Assembly: GCA_001828855.1 (NCBI GenBank)
Contig: MHZT01000033.1
Coordinates: 1-64,000, forward strand
Length of the DNA stretch: 64,000 nucleotides
Origin: Rhodobacterales bacterium RIFCSPHIGHO2_02_FULL_62_130
Lineage (GTDB): Bacteria > Pseudomonadota > Alphaproteobacteria > Rhodobacterales > Rhodobacteraceae
Reading direction: 5' to 3'
This document shows, piece by piece, positions 34,417 through 43,487 of the stretch. Position 1 is the stretch's first letter. Each line of letters begins with the position of its first letter. The notes beneath the pieces were generated by a model, which was given only the letters and a program-made list of their open reading frames with translations, was not told the origin of the DNA and made no database searches. The position numbers and the translations under genes were made by a program.

Positions 34417-35555
34417 CAGGCTTCCTCCTCGTCATGGTTGCGGACCTGCCGGTTCAGGCGTGCGAGGGGGTCGCGGAAGGTCGATTCAAGTTTTTGAATA
34501 TGGGTGGACAGCCATTCGATTATCTGGGGCCAGGCGTCTCGATTGTAACCATCGAAGGGCTCGGAATAGACGATCAGGCTTTGCTTGTTTTCGTCCATGC
34601 GGCGCCAGGTCATCGGCGCGCCAAACCGGGCTTCCAGTTGATCTTTCTGGGCATAGAGCTGGTCGAAGAGCCATTTGTTTTCCGAAGCCTCGGAGCGGCC
34701 GAAGTTCAGTTCCACCCGGGCTTCATCCCTGGAAAAGATCATCTGGTAGGGGCAGGACCGGACCCCGGATCCGGCACTTAGCCAGTGGTTTCGGGCCGGG
34801 CTGATGTTGCGATAGATCTCTACCCCGTCAGCACGCAGACGCTCCAGCGCCGCCTCCCAGAACTCATAGCGCAACTTGTGCCGCTGCTTCTGGGTGTCGT
34901 GGGTGACCTTCTCCTCATTGTCCTTGGTGGACATGCCGATCATGAAGTCCGCGGCCTCGGGCGTTGGGATGATCTGCTGGATGTCGAGGATCAACTCCTC
35001 GCCCAGCATGAACGGTGTGACCTTGAAACACTGGGCTTTGATCCCCCGGCTAAGGAGCCACAGCACTGTCGCTGTCACCTCCCGGCGGAAGTTCGCGGCA
35101 ATGAAGATCATGCGTTGGTCGTTCCCGGGGTTCAGATGGATTTCCCCCAGGTCCTCTACCTCCATAAACTCACACAGGCGCGCGACCGCGTTCCCACCAC
35201 CACAGAACCGATCCAGGTATTGCTGGTAGATATCGACGATCTGGGTCTTGGTAAGGCCAGAGACATAGGCGGTGTATTTCAGGGCCTGCCAGGTAACGTC
35301 CCGGCCCGAGTCATCGAGCTTGTTCTCGATGACAACAAGATTCCCGTCCTTGTCCAGCGCCAGCAGGTCGAGCCGTTCCCGGGTTTCGTCGAACCCGTCG
35401 AACTCCTTCTGGATGATCAAAAGCTCTTCACCCAAGGCGTCGGGCTGGTTTGCCAACCATTCCTGAAGGTGATCGCGCTCGCGCAGGTTCAGATCGGAGA
35501 ACCGCTTCTGGACAAGGCGGGACAAGCGGTTCTGGGCGCGGTCAACTCGAAACAT
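34416..35555 (-). CDS. PD-(D/E)xK nuclease-like protein with DUF4268 domain
   Basis: A 379-residue protein. The N-terminal half has a DUF91/NucS-like nuclease core, [20 protein letters not shown], with Asp63, Glu77 and Lys79. The C-terminal half (about 225-360: [15 protein letters not shown] to WPQIIEWL) is a DUF4268-type domain. Such proteins occur inside type I operons, but their role is not established; an extra nuclease or a modulator of HsdR is possible. TGATG links it to the upstream small gene (start 35555) and ATGA to hsdR. Confidence 0.75.
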   Translation of the reverse strand: MFRVDRAQNRLSRLVQKRFSDLNLRERDHLQEWLANQPDALGEELLIIQKEFDGFDETRERLDLLALDKDGNLVVIENKLDDSGRDVTWQALKYTAYVSGLTKTQIVDIYQQYLDRFCGGGNAVARLCEFMEVEDLGEIHLNPGNDQRMIFIAANFRREVTATVLWLLSRGIKAQCFKVTPFMLGEELILDIQQIIPTPEAADFMIGMSTKDNEEKVTHDTQKQRHKLRYEFWEAALERLRADGVEIYRNISPARNHWLSAGSGVRSCPYQMIFSRDEARVELNFGRSEASENKWLFDQLYAQKDQLEARFGAPMTWRRMDENKQSLIVYSEPFDGYNRDAWPQIIEWLSTHIQKLESTFRDPLARLNRQVRNHDEEEA

Positions 35556-35947
35556 CACAAAATCTCCAAATCTGATAGGTCGCGACCGGCCGCCCTCTCC
35601 CTGACCAGATCGGCGATATCCTCGGTCAGGGCAGCGGCATCAGCGAAGGGCAGTCCGGTTTCGTCGGTGTCATCAGTCAGCAAATATGCGTGCAACCGGA
35701 GTTCGGCGGTCGAAATCCCATCGGTGTAGGCTGTCGCGAATTGCTCGATCGTGTCAGATGCGGCCCTCTGCGCGGCAAGATCTTCCGGTTCCTGAATGGC
35801 CCAACAAGCCTCGTCCCAGAGGGTCTGGCAATTTGCACGGTCTTCAAACAGACCACCGGGCAAGACCTCCTGCATGGCCGCTACAACCTGATCGGCAAGC
35901 TCGTTGCGTCGAAAGGTATGGAAATCCAAGATCAAGCGATCTTCCAT
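35555..35947 (-). CDS. Small acidic protein between hsdS and the DUF4268 gene
   Basis: A 130-residue acidic, mainly helical protein, not recognised. It begins MEDRLILDFHTFRRNELAD and contains DTDETGLPFADAAALTEDIADLV. It starts one base after the hsdS stop and its stop overlaps the next start as TGATG, so it is an integral part of the restriction operon. There is no signal, membrane segment or known motif. A regulator or anti-restriction safety factor is conceivable but unsupported. Confidence 0.65.
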   Translation of the reverse strand: MEDRLILDFHTFRRNELADQVVAAMQEVLPGGLFEDRANCQTLWDEACWAIQEPEDLAAQRAASDTIEQFATAYTDGISTAELRLHAYLLTDDTDETGLPFADAAALTEDIADLVRERAAGRDLSDLEIL

Positions 35948-37219
35948 CTAGGCAGCATCCTCCGCCTCCGCCTGCTCCCAAGCCTCGCCCACCCTGAGTT
36001 CGCCCGACATCAGCTTGGGCAGCAGGGTATCGCGGAGGTTGGCAAGGGTCCTGTTTTCATGGGCGATCTCGACGATCCGGTCGCGCCAAGGCTTGGTGAT
36101 CTCTTCGAAGCGGGTTGCGATTGCTGGGTTTGGAAGGACCACTTCGTAACGGGCCATTTCTCCCCAGCTTGTCCGCGGCATTCGCGTTCCTGAAGAGCCA
36201 GAGTTTGTGTGTTCTACGAATTCATCTGAAGAGATTACAGCCAGAACGAAGCTGCCCCACTCAGGAGATTTCGGACGGACCACGACAATGTCGGTCGAGC
36301 AGATACCATCAAGGGGAACGATGCCGACCTTGTGGAAGTAGGGGCGCAATTTGCCGAACAGAAAATCACCCTTGGACATACGCGATTTCTGACTGCTGAT
36401 ATCGGCGGCGGCGCCCCAGTCAAACAGTGCGATTGAGCGCCGTGGCATGTGTTCCAGACCAATGTACGGCGTGTCCGGGTCGATCTGTTCGGGCTTCACT
36501 CCATTTCGTGGCGTGATGGCGACATCACCCAGCTTGCCGAACGCCCATCCCTCCGGTAGCCCGTCGTCTCCGAACTGGTCCGGGAACAGAGAGGCAGTGG
36601 CCTCGTCCATGAAGGCGGGGGGCAAGCCCTCGGCCTTGGCCTTTACGGGGTCAAAGTTGACGAACCAGGACTGGTAGATCGCCCGGGCAATCTCCTCCAG
36701 AGTCGTGGCCATCCGGCGGTTCAATTCGATCTTCTGGTCACATAGGGCTGCGACACGTCCAATTTCTTCTTGATCCGACCTTGGCAAATCTGGAAAAGGC
36801 AGCTCAAGAAGAAAGTCGGTATCAAATTTACCTGCACCAATTCCCGTGACGCCAAGGTTCTCTGATAGAACAGGGCGCATACTCTCGAACCAGTAATGAA
36901 AAAAGAGTGGGTCAGTGTGCTGATCTGGGACGAAAGCCTTGACGTCCTGGTTAAATGCGATAGCGGCCTTCGCGAAACAAATCGGGATACGGTTGAATAG
37001 ACCACTCCCCCGCACGAGCAAAAGTGTTGCCCCTTTGGGTGCAATACGAGAGCCGTTCTTGAGACCTTCCTCGGTCAGGTTGATGTCAGATTTTTCTAGA
37101 TATTTTTCGTGCATGTTGGCTGCTGAGAACCAAGGAATCGTGCCTCCCCAATGCGCCGGGATGTTTTTCCGAGGGGTGCCGCCAGACAGAATTTTGGATA
37201 CATCCGCAATCCGCTTCAT
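35948..37219 (-). CDS. hsdS: Type I restriction specificity subunit
   Basis: A 423-residue HsdS with two target-recognition domains (about 1-150 and 222-390) separated by conserved helical spacers (DQKIELNRRMATTLEEIARAIYQSWF and the C-terminal FEEITKPWRDRI...NLRDTLLPKLMSGEL). It brings the methylase and nuclease subunits to a bipartite site. It overlaps hsdM by ATGA (37216-37219). Each TRD starts with a different sequence, so the recognised site has two distinct halves. Confidence 0.9.
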   Translation of the reverse strand: MKRIADVSKILSGGTPRKNIPAHWGGTIPWFSAANMHEKYLEKSDINLTEEGLKNGSRIAPKGATLLLVRGSGLFNRIPICFAKAAIAFNQDVKAFVPDQHTDPLFFHYWFESMRPVLSENLGVTGIGAGKFDTDFLLELPFPDLPRSDQEEIGRVAALCDQKIELNRRMATTLEEIARAIYQSWFVNFDPVKAKAEGLPPAFMDEATASLFPDQFGDDGLPEGWAFGKLGDVAITPRNGVKPEQIDPDTPYIGLEHMPRRSIALFDWGAAADISSQKSRMSKGDFLFGKLRPYFHKVGIVPLDGICSTDIVVVRPKSPEWGSFVLAVISSDEFVEHTNSGSSGTRMPRTSWGEMARYEVVLPNPAIATRFEEITKPWRDRIVEIAHENRTLANLRDTLLPKLMSGELRVGEAWEQAEAEDAA

Positions 37220-38745
37220 ACCATTACCCCCAGCTTCGCCTCGATCTCCGCCTCCAGCCGCCGACCCTCGGCGAACTGTTCGCGCAGCTCCCCCATCAGT
37301 CGATCGAACTTCTCGACAAAGGGCTCCCCGTCCTCTTCTACCGCCCCTGCGCCGACATAGCGCCCTGGGGTCAGCACATAGTTATGCCGGTCGATTTCGT
37401 GCAGGTCTGCCGAACTGCAGTAGCCGGCCTCGTCCTGGTAGGCATCTGCACCCATCTCGCCCCGCCAAGCATGGTAGGTGTCGGCGATCTTCTGGATCTC
37501 GAAATCGCGCAGTTCCTTTTGCTTGCGGCTGCCTTCGACCAGCGCGCCCATCTTGCGGGCATCGATGAACAGGATCTCGCCCCGGCGGTCGCGCAGCTTC
37601 TTGCCTGCCGCCTGACCGTTGGATTTGTCCTTGGCCAGAATCCACAAGCATGCAGGGATCTGGGTGCCGAAGAACAGCTGACCCGGAAGGGCAACCATGC
37701 AGTCGACCGCATCCTGCATGACCATGGCCTTGCGGATATCGCCTTCGCCCGACTGCATCGACGACATAGAGCCATTGGCCATGACCACGCCACCAATCCC
37801 GTTGGCCGACAGGTGATGATGGATATGTGCCATCCAGGCAAAGTTGGCATTGCCCACGGGCGGGGTGCCGAACGGTTTCCAGCGATGGTCTTCGCGCAGC
37901 TGCTCACCGTTCCAGTCCGAAATGTTGAAGGGCGGGTTCGCGAGGATGAAGTCAAACCGTTCATCCGGGAATGCGTTCTTCAGAAGCGTGCCTTCCGGAT
38001 TCCAACGAATATCGCCGAAGATGCCGCGGATCGCCAAGTTCATCCGTGCAAGACGGAAGGTGGCAGGGTTCCGCTCTTGACCATAGACGGCGATGTCATC
38101 GACACGGCCTTTGTGAGCGGCGATGAACTTTTCGGACTGCACGAAGAAACCACCCGAACCGCAGCACGGGTCGTAGACGCGGCCATGGGTCGGCTCCATC
38201 ATTTCGACCAGGACCGACACGATAGAGCGGGGGGTGTAGAATTCACCACCGCGCTTGCCCTCGGAGGTGGCAAACTCGCTGATGAAATATTCATAGATGC
38301 GGCCAATCAGATCGAAATCGGACCGCGTCCCGTGCAGATGCAGGTTGGTGAACATCTCGATCAGACCGGTAACGATGGACCGGTCGAGATCAGGCTTGCC
38401 ATAGACCTTGGGCAGGGCATCCTTGAGTGTCGGGTTCGTCTTCTCGATCTCGCGCATTGCGTCATCGACCTGCACGCCGATGTCATTCGCCTTCGCGACC
38501 GAAGCCAGGCGGGACCACCTGGCTTTCTCGGGAACCCAGAAGACGTTTTCGGCCGCATATTCCTCGGGGTCTTCCAAGTCGGCCAAGTCGTCCTTGGCGA
38601 ATTCGTCCCGCTTTGCCTCGAAGGCAGCCGAGACGTAGCGCAGGAAGATCAACCCAAGCGCGACATGCTTATATTCGCCCGGGTCCATAGCGCCGCGCAT
38701 TTTATCGGCGGCAGCGAAGAGGGTCTTTTCGATTGCGTCAGCCAT
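37216..38745 (-). CDS. hsdM: Type I DNA adenine methylase subunit
   Basis: A 509-residue HsdM with the SAM-binding motif I DPCCGSGGF (192-200) and the catalytic motif IV NPPF (270-273), preceded by the HsdM_N helical domain (LFAAADKMRGAMDPGEYKH...). It methylates adenine at the N6 position of the HsdS-defined site and protects host DNA. The C-terminal HNYVLTPGRYVG element is shared with the fusion protein encoded upstream at 38874. Fully intact. Confidence 0.95.
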   Translation of the reverse strand: MADAIEKTLFAAADKMRGAMDPGEYKHVALGLIFLRYVSAAFEAKRDEFAKDDLADLEDPEEYAAENVFWVPEKARWSRLASVAKANDIGVQVDDAMREIEKTNPTLKDALPKVYGKPDLDRSIVTGLIEMFTNLHLHGTRSDFDLIGRIYEYFISEFATSEGKRGGEFYTPRSIVSVLVEMMEPTHGRVYDPCCGSGGFFVQSEKFIAAHKGRVDDIAVYGQERNPATFRLARMNLAIRGIFGDIRWNPEGTLLKNAFPDERFDFILANPPFNISDWNGEQLREDHRWKPFGTPPVGNANFAWMAHIHHHLSANGIGGVVMANGSMSSMQSGEGDIRKAMVMQDAVDCMVALPGQLFFGTQIPACLWILAKDKSNGQAAGKKLRDRRGEILFIDARKMGALVEGSRKQKELRDFEIQKIADTYHAWRGEMGADAYQDEAGYCSSADLHEIDRHNYVLTPGRYVGAGAVEEDGEPFVEKFDRLMGELREQFAEGRRLEAEIEAKLGVMV

Positions 38746-38873
38746 TCAATTCCCAGTCTTGTCTATTAATTATCGGCTCTGAAATCCACAGGACCGGCGC
38801 TTTCCCAAGTGTAAGTGATTTCTGCACTTTGTAGAGAGGGGGTAAGCCACAAACCTGTGGATTCAGGTTGATT

Positions 38874-40598
38874 TCAGTCGGCCTGCGACAGATCTGCATG
38901 CGGCCAGTGGGAAGCTCTGATCTCCGCCACCCGATTCTGCAGGCGTTCGATTTCGTCAAAGACACGTTGGCGTTCCATGAAGCGATCTCGAACCTCGGCC
39001 ATGACCTCGGCCGACGGAACTGGCACCTGGAAGTTCTTCAGGTCTTTCATGCCGAGGTTCTGGATGACGGTGCCACCAGCCATGGACTTGATGAACGCCT
39101 GAACGGTGTCGTCGGACAAATATTCATAAAGCACGATCGGATCCATGCCGAAGCGCTTCTTGCTACGCAGGATCATCAGGGATTGGCCTGCAGTCCAGAT
39201 CTCGCGCTCGCCAGTGCCCGGAACTGTTTCCGGTACAATCCCCACTACCCCGATGGTCCCCTTGATAGAAAGAAGGACATCCCAGGGTTTCAGTTGCTGG
39301 TTGGAAGCGCGGCTGTACGTCGCCCGATCCACCTCGATGGCGCGCCCAGGCTTATCCAAATACCCGCGAACCCCGACATCCCCCGGAGCGGCCTCGAAAA
39401 TCGTGTATTCGGCCTCGTCTGATTTCTGCAGATTGATTGGCCTGATCATCTCGACAACATCCGGTAGTTCAACGGGTTCACAGTTCCGCAGAAGCGCATC
39501 GATCCGTTCCTTGGGCCCCGTGTTGAGGTATCGCCCAGGCGTGAGAACATAATTGTTTTCAATGATTTCACGAGTGCTGATATCCCAGGCGAGGTGCCTG
39601 TCGTGCGGAAACGGTTCATCGAAAACTTCCTCGATGGACGCATCCTTGAGCATGACGAAGCGACCACGCGTCGAGGGGCGCGAGAGGTCTGGGTGCCCTA
39701 GATCAACGAAGCGCACCGACTCCTTGAAATCGCCCTCCTTTGCGAGCACGAGCAGCCCGAACCGAACCATGGTGCTGTCATGGAGCATTCCTGCGGGAAT
39801 GCTGATGACGCCACGCAGGCGGCCGCTTTCGACGAGGTTCTGGCGGGTCGTGGCTTCCGCTCCGACCATCCGGAAAAGCTCCCCTTCTGACACGAAAATC
39901 ATCGCTTTCGCCCCAGTCCGTGCGAGGGCATGGGCGATAGCGAGGGTTTCGTAATTGAGTCGACTTGCCCTTGAAGGCATCAGCCGCATCTGGGCGTAAA
40001 GGTGGCTGGGCAACTCCTCGGCGTTCCGTACGGGCGATCCCAGCATCGGAAACATCACCTCCAGATCGTACTTTTCCCCGTCGGGCTCGTCCCAAGGAAA
40101 TCGCTCATCGGCAGAACAGTTCTGAATGTCGAGAATTCCCAGCACGTCATAAAAGATGAGCCCGAGACCGGTGCAGCCCGCATAATGGATGCTGACAGGC
40201 TGACCCTGTGCCGACATCCGGAATGCGTAGGTCAGGCATGGCCGAAACGCTGCTGGAAAGGTGAACCGAACGCTGCGCAGTTCGCCCGCGATAGGCATGA
40301 TCTGGTCGCAGATGTCTCTGCTTGCCCAGAACTCATTGCGCCCGCCGTCTGCTGCCAGTTGGTCGAAGATCTGGGCGATCATTTCGAACCGGGCCTCGCG
40401 TTCTGTACGCATCAAAGCTTCGGCGGCGGTTTCCAGAAGGGTCCGCAGTTCCTTCGTGTTAACACGCGCTGCGCAACGCAGCTGATCGAAAGGAAGCTCC
40501 TCTCCGACCATGTTAGCCGCAATTTCGATTACCGCCTCATAGGCGTCGCCTGACCGCAGCGATCCGCGCGCCAGCTTGATGATGTCGAGAATGTTCAT
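38874..40598 (-). CDS. Degenerate N6-adenine methylase fused to an HsdS-like domain
   Basis: A 574-residue protein. Residues to about 400 follow the HsdM plan: a helical start, a motif-I-like YAGCTGLGLIFYD, then a segment ending DLEVMFPMLGSPV where the catalytic NPPF/Y should be, VSEGELFR...RGVISIPAGMLHDSTMVRFGLLVLAK and NNYVLTPGRYL. From about 430 an HsdS-type recognition domain follows (LKPWDVLLSIKGTIGVVGIV, AGGTVIQNLGMKDLKNFQVPVPS, coiled end). The lost NPPF implies no methylation. It lies 128 bp before hsdM and overlaps the small gene upstream by ATGA. It may be a decoy or alternative specificity subunit. Confidence 0.75.
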   Translation of the reverse strand: MNILDIIKLARGSLRSGDAYEAVIEIAANMVGEELPFDQLRCAARVNTKELRTLLETAAEALMRTEREARFEMIAQIFDQLAADGGRNEFWASRDICDQIMPIAGELRSVRFTFPAAFRPCLTYAFRMSAQGQPVSIHYAGCTGLGLIFYDVLGILDIQNCSADERFPWDEPDGEKYDLEVMFPMLGSPVRNAEELPSHLYAQMRLMPSRASRLNYETLAIAHALARTGAKAMIFVSEGELFRMVGAEATTRQNLVESGRLRGVISIPAGMLHDSTMVRFGLLVLAKEGDFKESVRFVDLGHPDLSRPSTRGRFVMLKDASIEEVFDEPFPHDRHLAWDISTREIIENNYVLTPGRYLNTGPKERIDALLRNCEPVELPDVVEMIRPINLQKSDEAEYTIFEAAPGDVGVRGYLDKPGRAIEVDRATYSRASNQQLKPWDVLLSIKGTIGVVGIVPETVPGTGEREIWTAGQSLMILRSKKRFGMDPIVLYEYLSDDTVQAFIKSMAGGTVIQNLGMKDLKNFQVPVPSAEVMAEVRDRFMERQRVFDEIERLQNRVAEIRASHWPHADLSQAD

Positions 40599-40894
40599 GC
40601 TAATCCCAAAGTCAGGGGCTGCTTATTTTTCGCGAGCTTAGCATTAAAGCTGCCTGCGCGATACGTCGTCAGAAGTGCTTCGCCTTCGGCAACAACTACG
40701 ACGCCACCTTTCTTGCGCGCTTCGCCCAAGGCCTTGATGCGCCTATGTAGGCCGGCAATCTCGGCGTCGATGATCTTGGACGTCAAGACATATCGGTCAC
40801 CGTCGATCTCGCCGAGGGCCAAGGTGAAGTCCACCAGTTCCTTGCGTATCCCGCGCTGGTTCATGCGGGCGTCGATGTGGTTCGTCATCTGCAT
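40595..40894 (-). CDS. DUF4258-like small protein, first gene of the restriction operon
   Basis: A 99-residue protein with DARMNQRGIRKELVDFTLALGE and VVVVAEGEALLTTYRAG, the pattern of DUF4258 proteins with a RelE-like fold. Such proteins can be toxins or nucleic-acid-binding regulators. The ATG at 40894 is preceded by GGGAGA; 40888 is an alternative. It overlaps the methylase-specificity fusion by ATGA, so the two form a unit at the head of the restriction operon. There is no recognisable antitoxin. Confidence 0.6.
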   Translation of the reverse strand: MQMTNHIDARMNQRGIRKELVDFTLALGEIDGDRYVLTSKIIDAEIAGLHRRIKALGEARKKGGVVVVAEGEALLTTYRAGSFNAKLAKNKQPLTLGLA

Positions 40895-40982
40895 GGTTAT
40901 CTCCCGTGTGTCAGACGACATATAGGGCGCGCGACAATCATAGTCAAGGCACAATGATAAAGTCAGGTCTTGATTTTTGAAT

Positions 40983-41229
40983 TCAAGCAATCTTTGACCG
41001 ATCGAACCTGCCTTGCGAGCCTTCTCTTTCATATAAGTCAAAGCAGGGCCGTAAAGTTTCCGAGGACGCTTTGTTGGCTTCGGGTGGTGGCTCGAATGCT
41101 TGCGAGGCATGCGCTGGCACGGCGTGCAAAGAGGACATAGTCCCGTCCACCTGCATGCTGCGCTTTTCGAGCAGAGTTTCTGCCAGAGAGCGCAGGTTGG
41201 CTTTTTGACCGCCTGCCGCGATGGCAGGA
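40983..41229 (-). pseudogene. Remnant of the C-terminus of an FtsH-like protease
   Basis: In one minus-strand frame (stop at 40983) the peptide QKANLRSLAETLLEKRSM matches QRANLLGLAEALLEKRSM near the C-terminus of the intact gene at 41400-43487. The similarity covers only about 70 bp (roughly 41150-41225); in-frame stops lie upstream, and the following residues differ. This looks like the leftover end of a second copy. The rest of 40895-41399 shows no gene. Confidence 0.55.
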
Positions 41230-41399
41230 GCGTCTGGTCATCGCGTTCACCAGTTGGTGGTGCGAAGAATGCACATCGCGTGCCTGATCTGCGGTGATTG
41301 GTGATCATGGCCGTGTTCTATCCGGCGGAACCATGGATTTCTGGTATACAAACAAACGCTCCGCCCGGCAGCCGTGGGGCATGCCGGGCGGGATCTAGA

Positions 41400-43487
41400 T
41401 CAGGCGGCGTCTTGGGAGCCACCGTGGGTGCAAGGGTCGTCTTTGGGTGATAAAGTTCCCTGCACTGCATGGACCCATGGCAGGATCTCAGCTGCGGTCA
41501 TGCTGCGCTTTTCCAGCAGTGCTTCGGCGAGGCCGAGCAAGTTTGCCCTCTGCGCGGCCAGGATATTGCCGGCTCGCTCTTGTGCAGCGTCGAGGCGCGT
41601 GCGCACGCGGGTCCGAAGTTTATCGTCAGTCAGCAGCACCGTCTCCGGCGCAGGCAACCAAAGAGGTCCCAAGTCGCCGAGGCCCCAGGCGGTTTCGATC
41701 GCAAGGGCACGGCGGGTCGCCTGCGACAGGTCCGACGATGCAGGCCCGCCTGCACCTGCGGATGCATCGCCGAAGATCAAGGTTTCCGCGGCACGACCGG
41801 CGAGATCATGGCAGATTTCGGCCTCGATTTCCGACAGTATGCCATGGCCAATGACGGGGCGGCTGGCGACCTCGCCGCCATTGCGAGAGATCGACATCCG
41901 TTGAATCGTGCCAAGCCGCAGAGCTGCGGAGACAACTGTATGCCCTGCCTCGTGGACAGCGTAACGCCACAACACGTCACGATCATCCTCCTCCGGTGGC
42001 AGGCGCAACTGTTCCCGCAGCATACTGATATCCAGCGGTTTTCCGGCGTGGCGCGCCTCGGAACGGGTCGCGCGAATGGCTGCGTCAATGCTTGCGAGGC
42101 TGTGCCCGACGGCCTGTCGCGCCAAGCGCTTGAGGTCGTCGTCCGGGAAGTCTTGGCCGAATTGCAGCCGCAGGACGGCAAGAATAGCACCGGCGTCGGG
42201 CATGGGCATCTCGACCTTAACATCGAAACGGCCCGCGCGCGTGATCGCCGGATCCAGCCGGTCAGGATGGTTGCAGGCTCCGACAACGATCAACCCCGGC
42301 ACCGTGGCCAAGGCGTTCATCTCGCCGAGAAACGCGTTGATGACTTGGGTGCGGTAGTTGAGGTTGTGCCGGTCATCGCCGCTGCGCGAGCCTGCGGCAT
42401 CAATTTCGTCAAGGATCAAGATTGCGGGGGCGGCACGGCGTGCCAAGGCAAAGGTCCGCCGCATTTCCCTCAACATGTCACCCAAGTGGCCCGCCGATTG
42501 CCATTCGGCAAAGCTCCCCTCAACATAGGCGATCCCGGCGGAATTTGCCATCGCGCGTGCCAGCCAAGTCTTGCCCGTACCAGGGGGCCCGTAAACCAAG
42601 AGCGAATGGCTACAGTCCGACCAGCCGATCTCGCGGCGACGCCACGCGCCGAGGTCAGCCACCAGCCGACGCGCGATCTGCACGGCGGGACCGTCGCCAA
42701 AGCCCTTGTCCAGCCGCGGGCCTTCGCCTGCGGGGCCAGTCAAGGCGGTCAGCTGTTCCGCGATGTCGATGCCGGATGCGAAACGCAGGGCAAGGGCGAC
42801 TTGGACCGTATCAAGCCGGGCCAGCAGGCTCGGCTCGGGCAAGGCTTCGCGAAACGCCGGCACATCTTCCGGCATGCGGTCCGTCACGGCCAGGAAGGCC
42901 AACAAAATGTCCGCCGAGATCGGCGCGTAGGTCAGACAAGGGATTCCGGGGTGCTTGAAATGATCCGGCAGCGTGGTCTCCAAAGGCTGAAGTACGATCA
43001 CCGGCGTAGCGAGATCCAAGTACCGGTTGGCCTCGCGCGTGAACCTTTCCCCAGCCAGCTTGCTGATGGCACCATCGGACACGGACGGCGCGAGCAATTT
43101 GCAGCCTTGCTCCGGCCAGATGGCCTTCATAACCGGCAGGGCGATATCGAGATCATCGACCCCCAGACCGCACAAGATTGCGAAGGCGCCCGGAGCGTGG
43201 AGTTGATCGAACGCCTCTTCCGTCCGGAACGTGGCAGCTAGGCGCAGGCAGGTCAGAAGCTGGCGCGGGGGGATGACCTGCGGCGGCGCTTCCGGGGTTG
43301 CCGCTTCACTTTCCCCTGCAAACTCTACGTCCGTTTTGGCATCGGCAGAGGAACTGGCCGCATGTCCCTCTCGGCGTACCGACTTGGTGGCAATGTCCGC
43401 CCGCAAGCGGGCGATCAGGATATCGGCGAGGCTCTGGTCGAATGGTGCAGCCGCAGCAGCGCAATGTGGTTCGGAAGGCTGGGACAT
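41400..43487 (-). CDS. Soluble FtsH-like AAA+ zinc metalloprotease (M41 family)
   Basis: A 695-residue protein. After an N-terminal region of about 290 residues unlike FtsH come an AAA+ domain with Walker A GPPGTGKT (300-307), Walker B LILDEID (357-363) and ACNHPDRLDPAITRAGRFD, and an M41 peptidase with HEAGH (512-516) and the third zinc ligand in SSDLSQATRRA (Asp586). It therefore has all parts to unfold and degrade proteins, but no transmembrane helix, unlike true FtsH. GAAAGGA supports the start at 43487. It lies among defence genes; whether it is a defence effector or a quality-control protease is unknown. Confidence 0.85.
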   Translation of the reverse strand: MSQPSEPHCAAAAAPFDQSLADILIARLRADIATKSVRREGHAASSSADAKTDVEFAGESEAATPEAPPQVIPPRQLLTCLRLAATFRTEEAFDQLHAPGAFAILCGLGVDDLDIALPVMKAIWPEQGCKLLAPSVSDGAISKLAGERFTREANRYLDLATPVIVLQPLETTLPDHFKHPGIPCLTYAPISADILLAFLAVTDRMPEDVPAFREALPEPSLLARLDTVQVALALRFASGIDIAEQLTALTGPAGEGPRLDKGFGDGPAVQIARRLVADLGAWRRREIGWSDCSHSLLVYGPPGTGKTWLARAMANSAGIAYVEGSFAEWQSAGHLGDMLREMRRTFALARRAAPAILILDEIDAAGSRSGDDRHNLNYRTQVINAFLGEMNALATVPGLIVVGACNHPDRLDPAITRAGRFDVKVEMPMPDAGAILAVLRLQFGQDFPDDDLKRLARQAVGHSLASIDAAIRATRSEARHAGKPLDISMLREQLRLPPEEDDRDVLWRYAVHEAGHTVVSAALRLGTIQRMSISRNGGEVASRPVIGHGILSEIEAEICHDLAGRAAETLIFGDASAGAGGPASSDLSQATRRALAIETAWGLGDLGPLWLPAPETVLLTDDKLRTRVRTRLDAAQERAGNILAAQRANLLGLAEALLEKRSMTAAEILPWVHAVQGTLSPKDDPCTHGGSQDAA

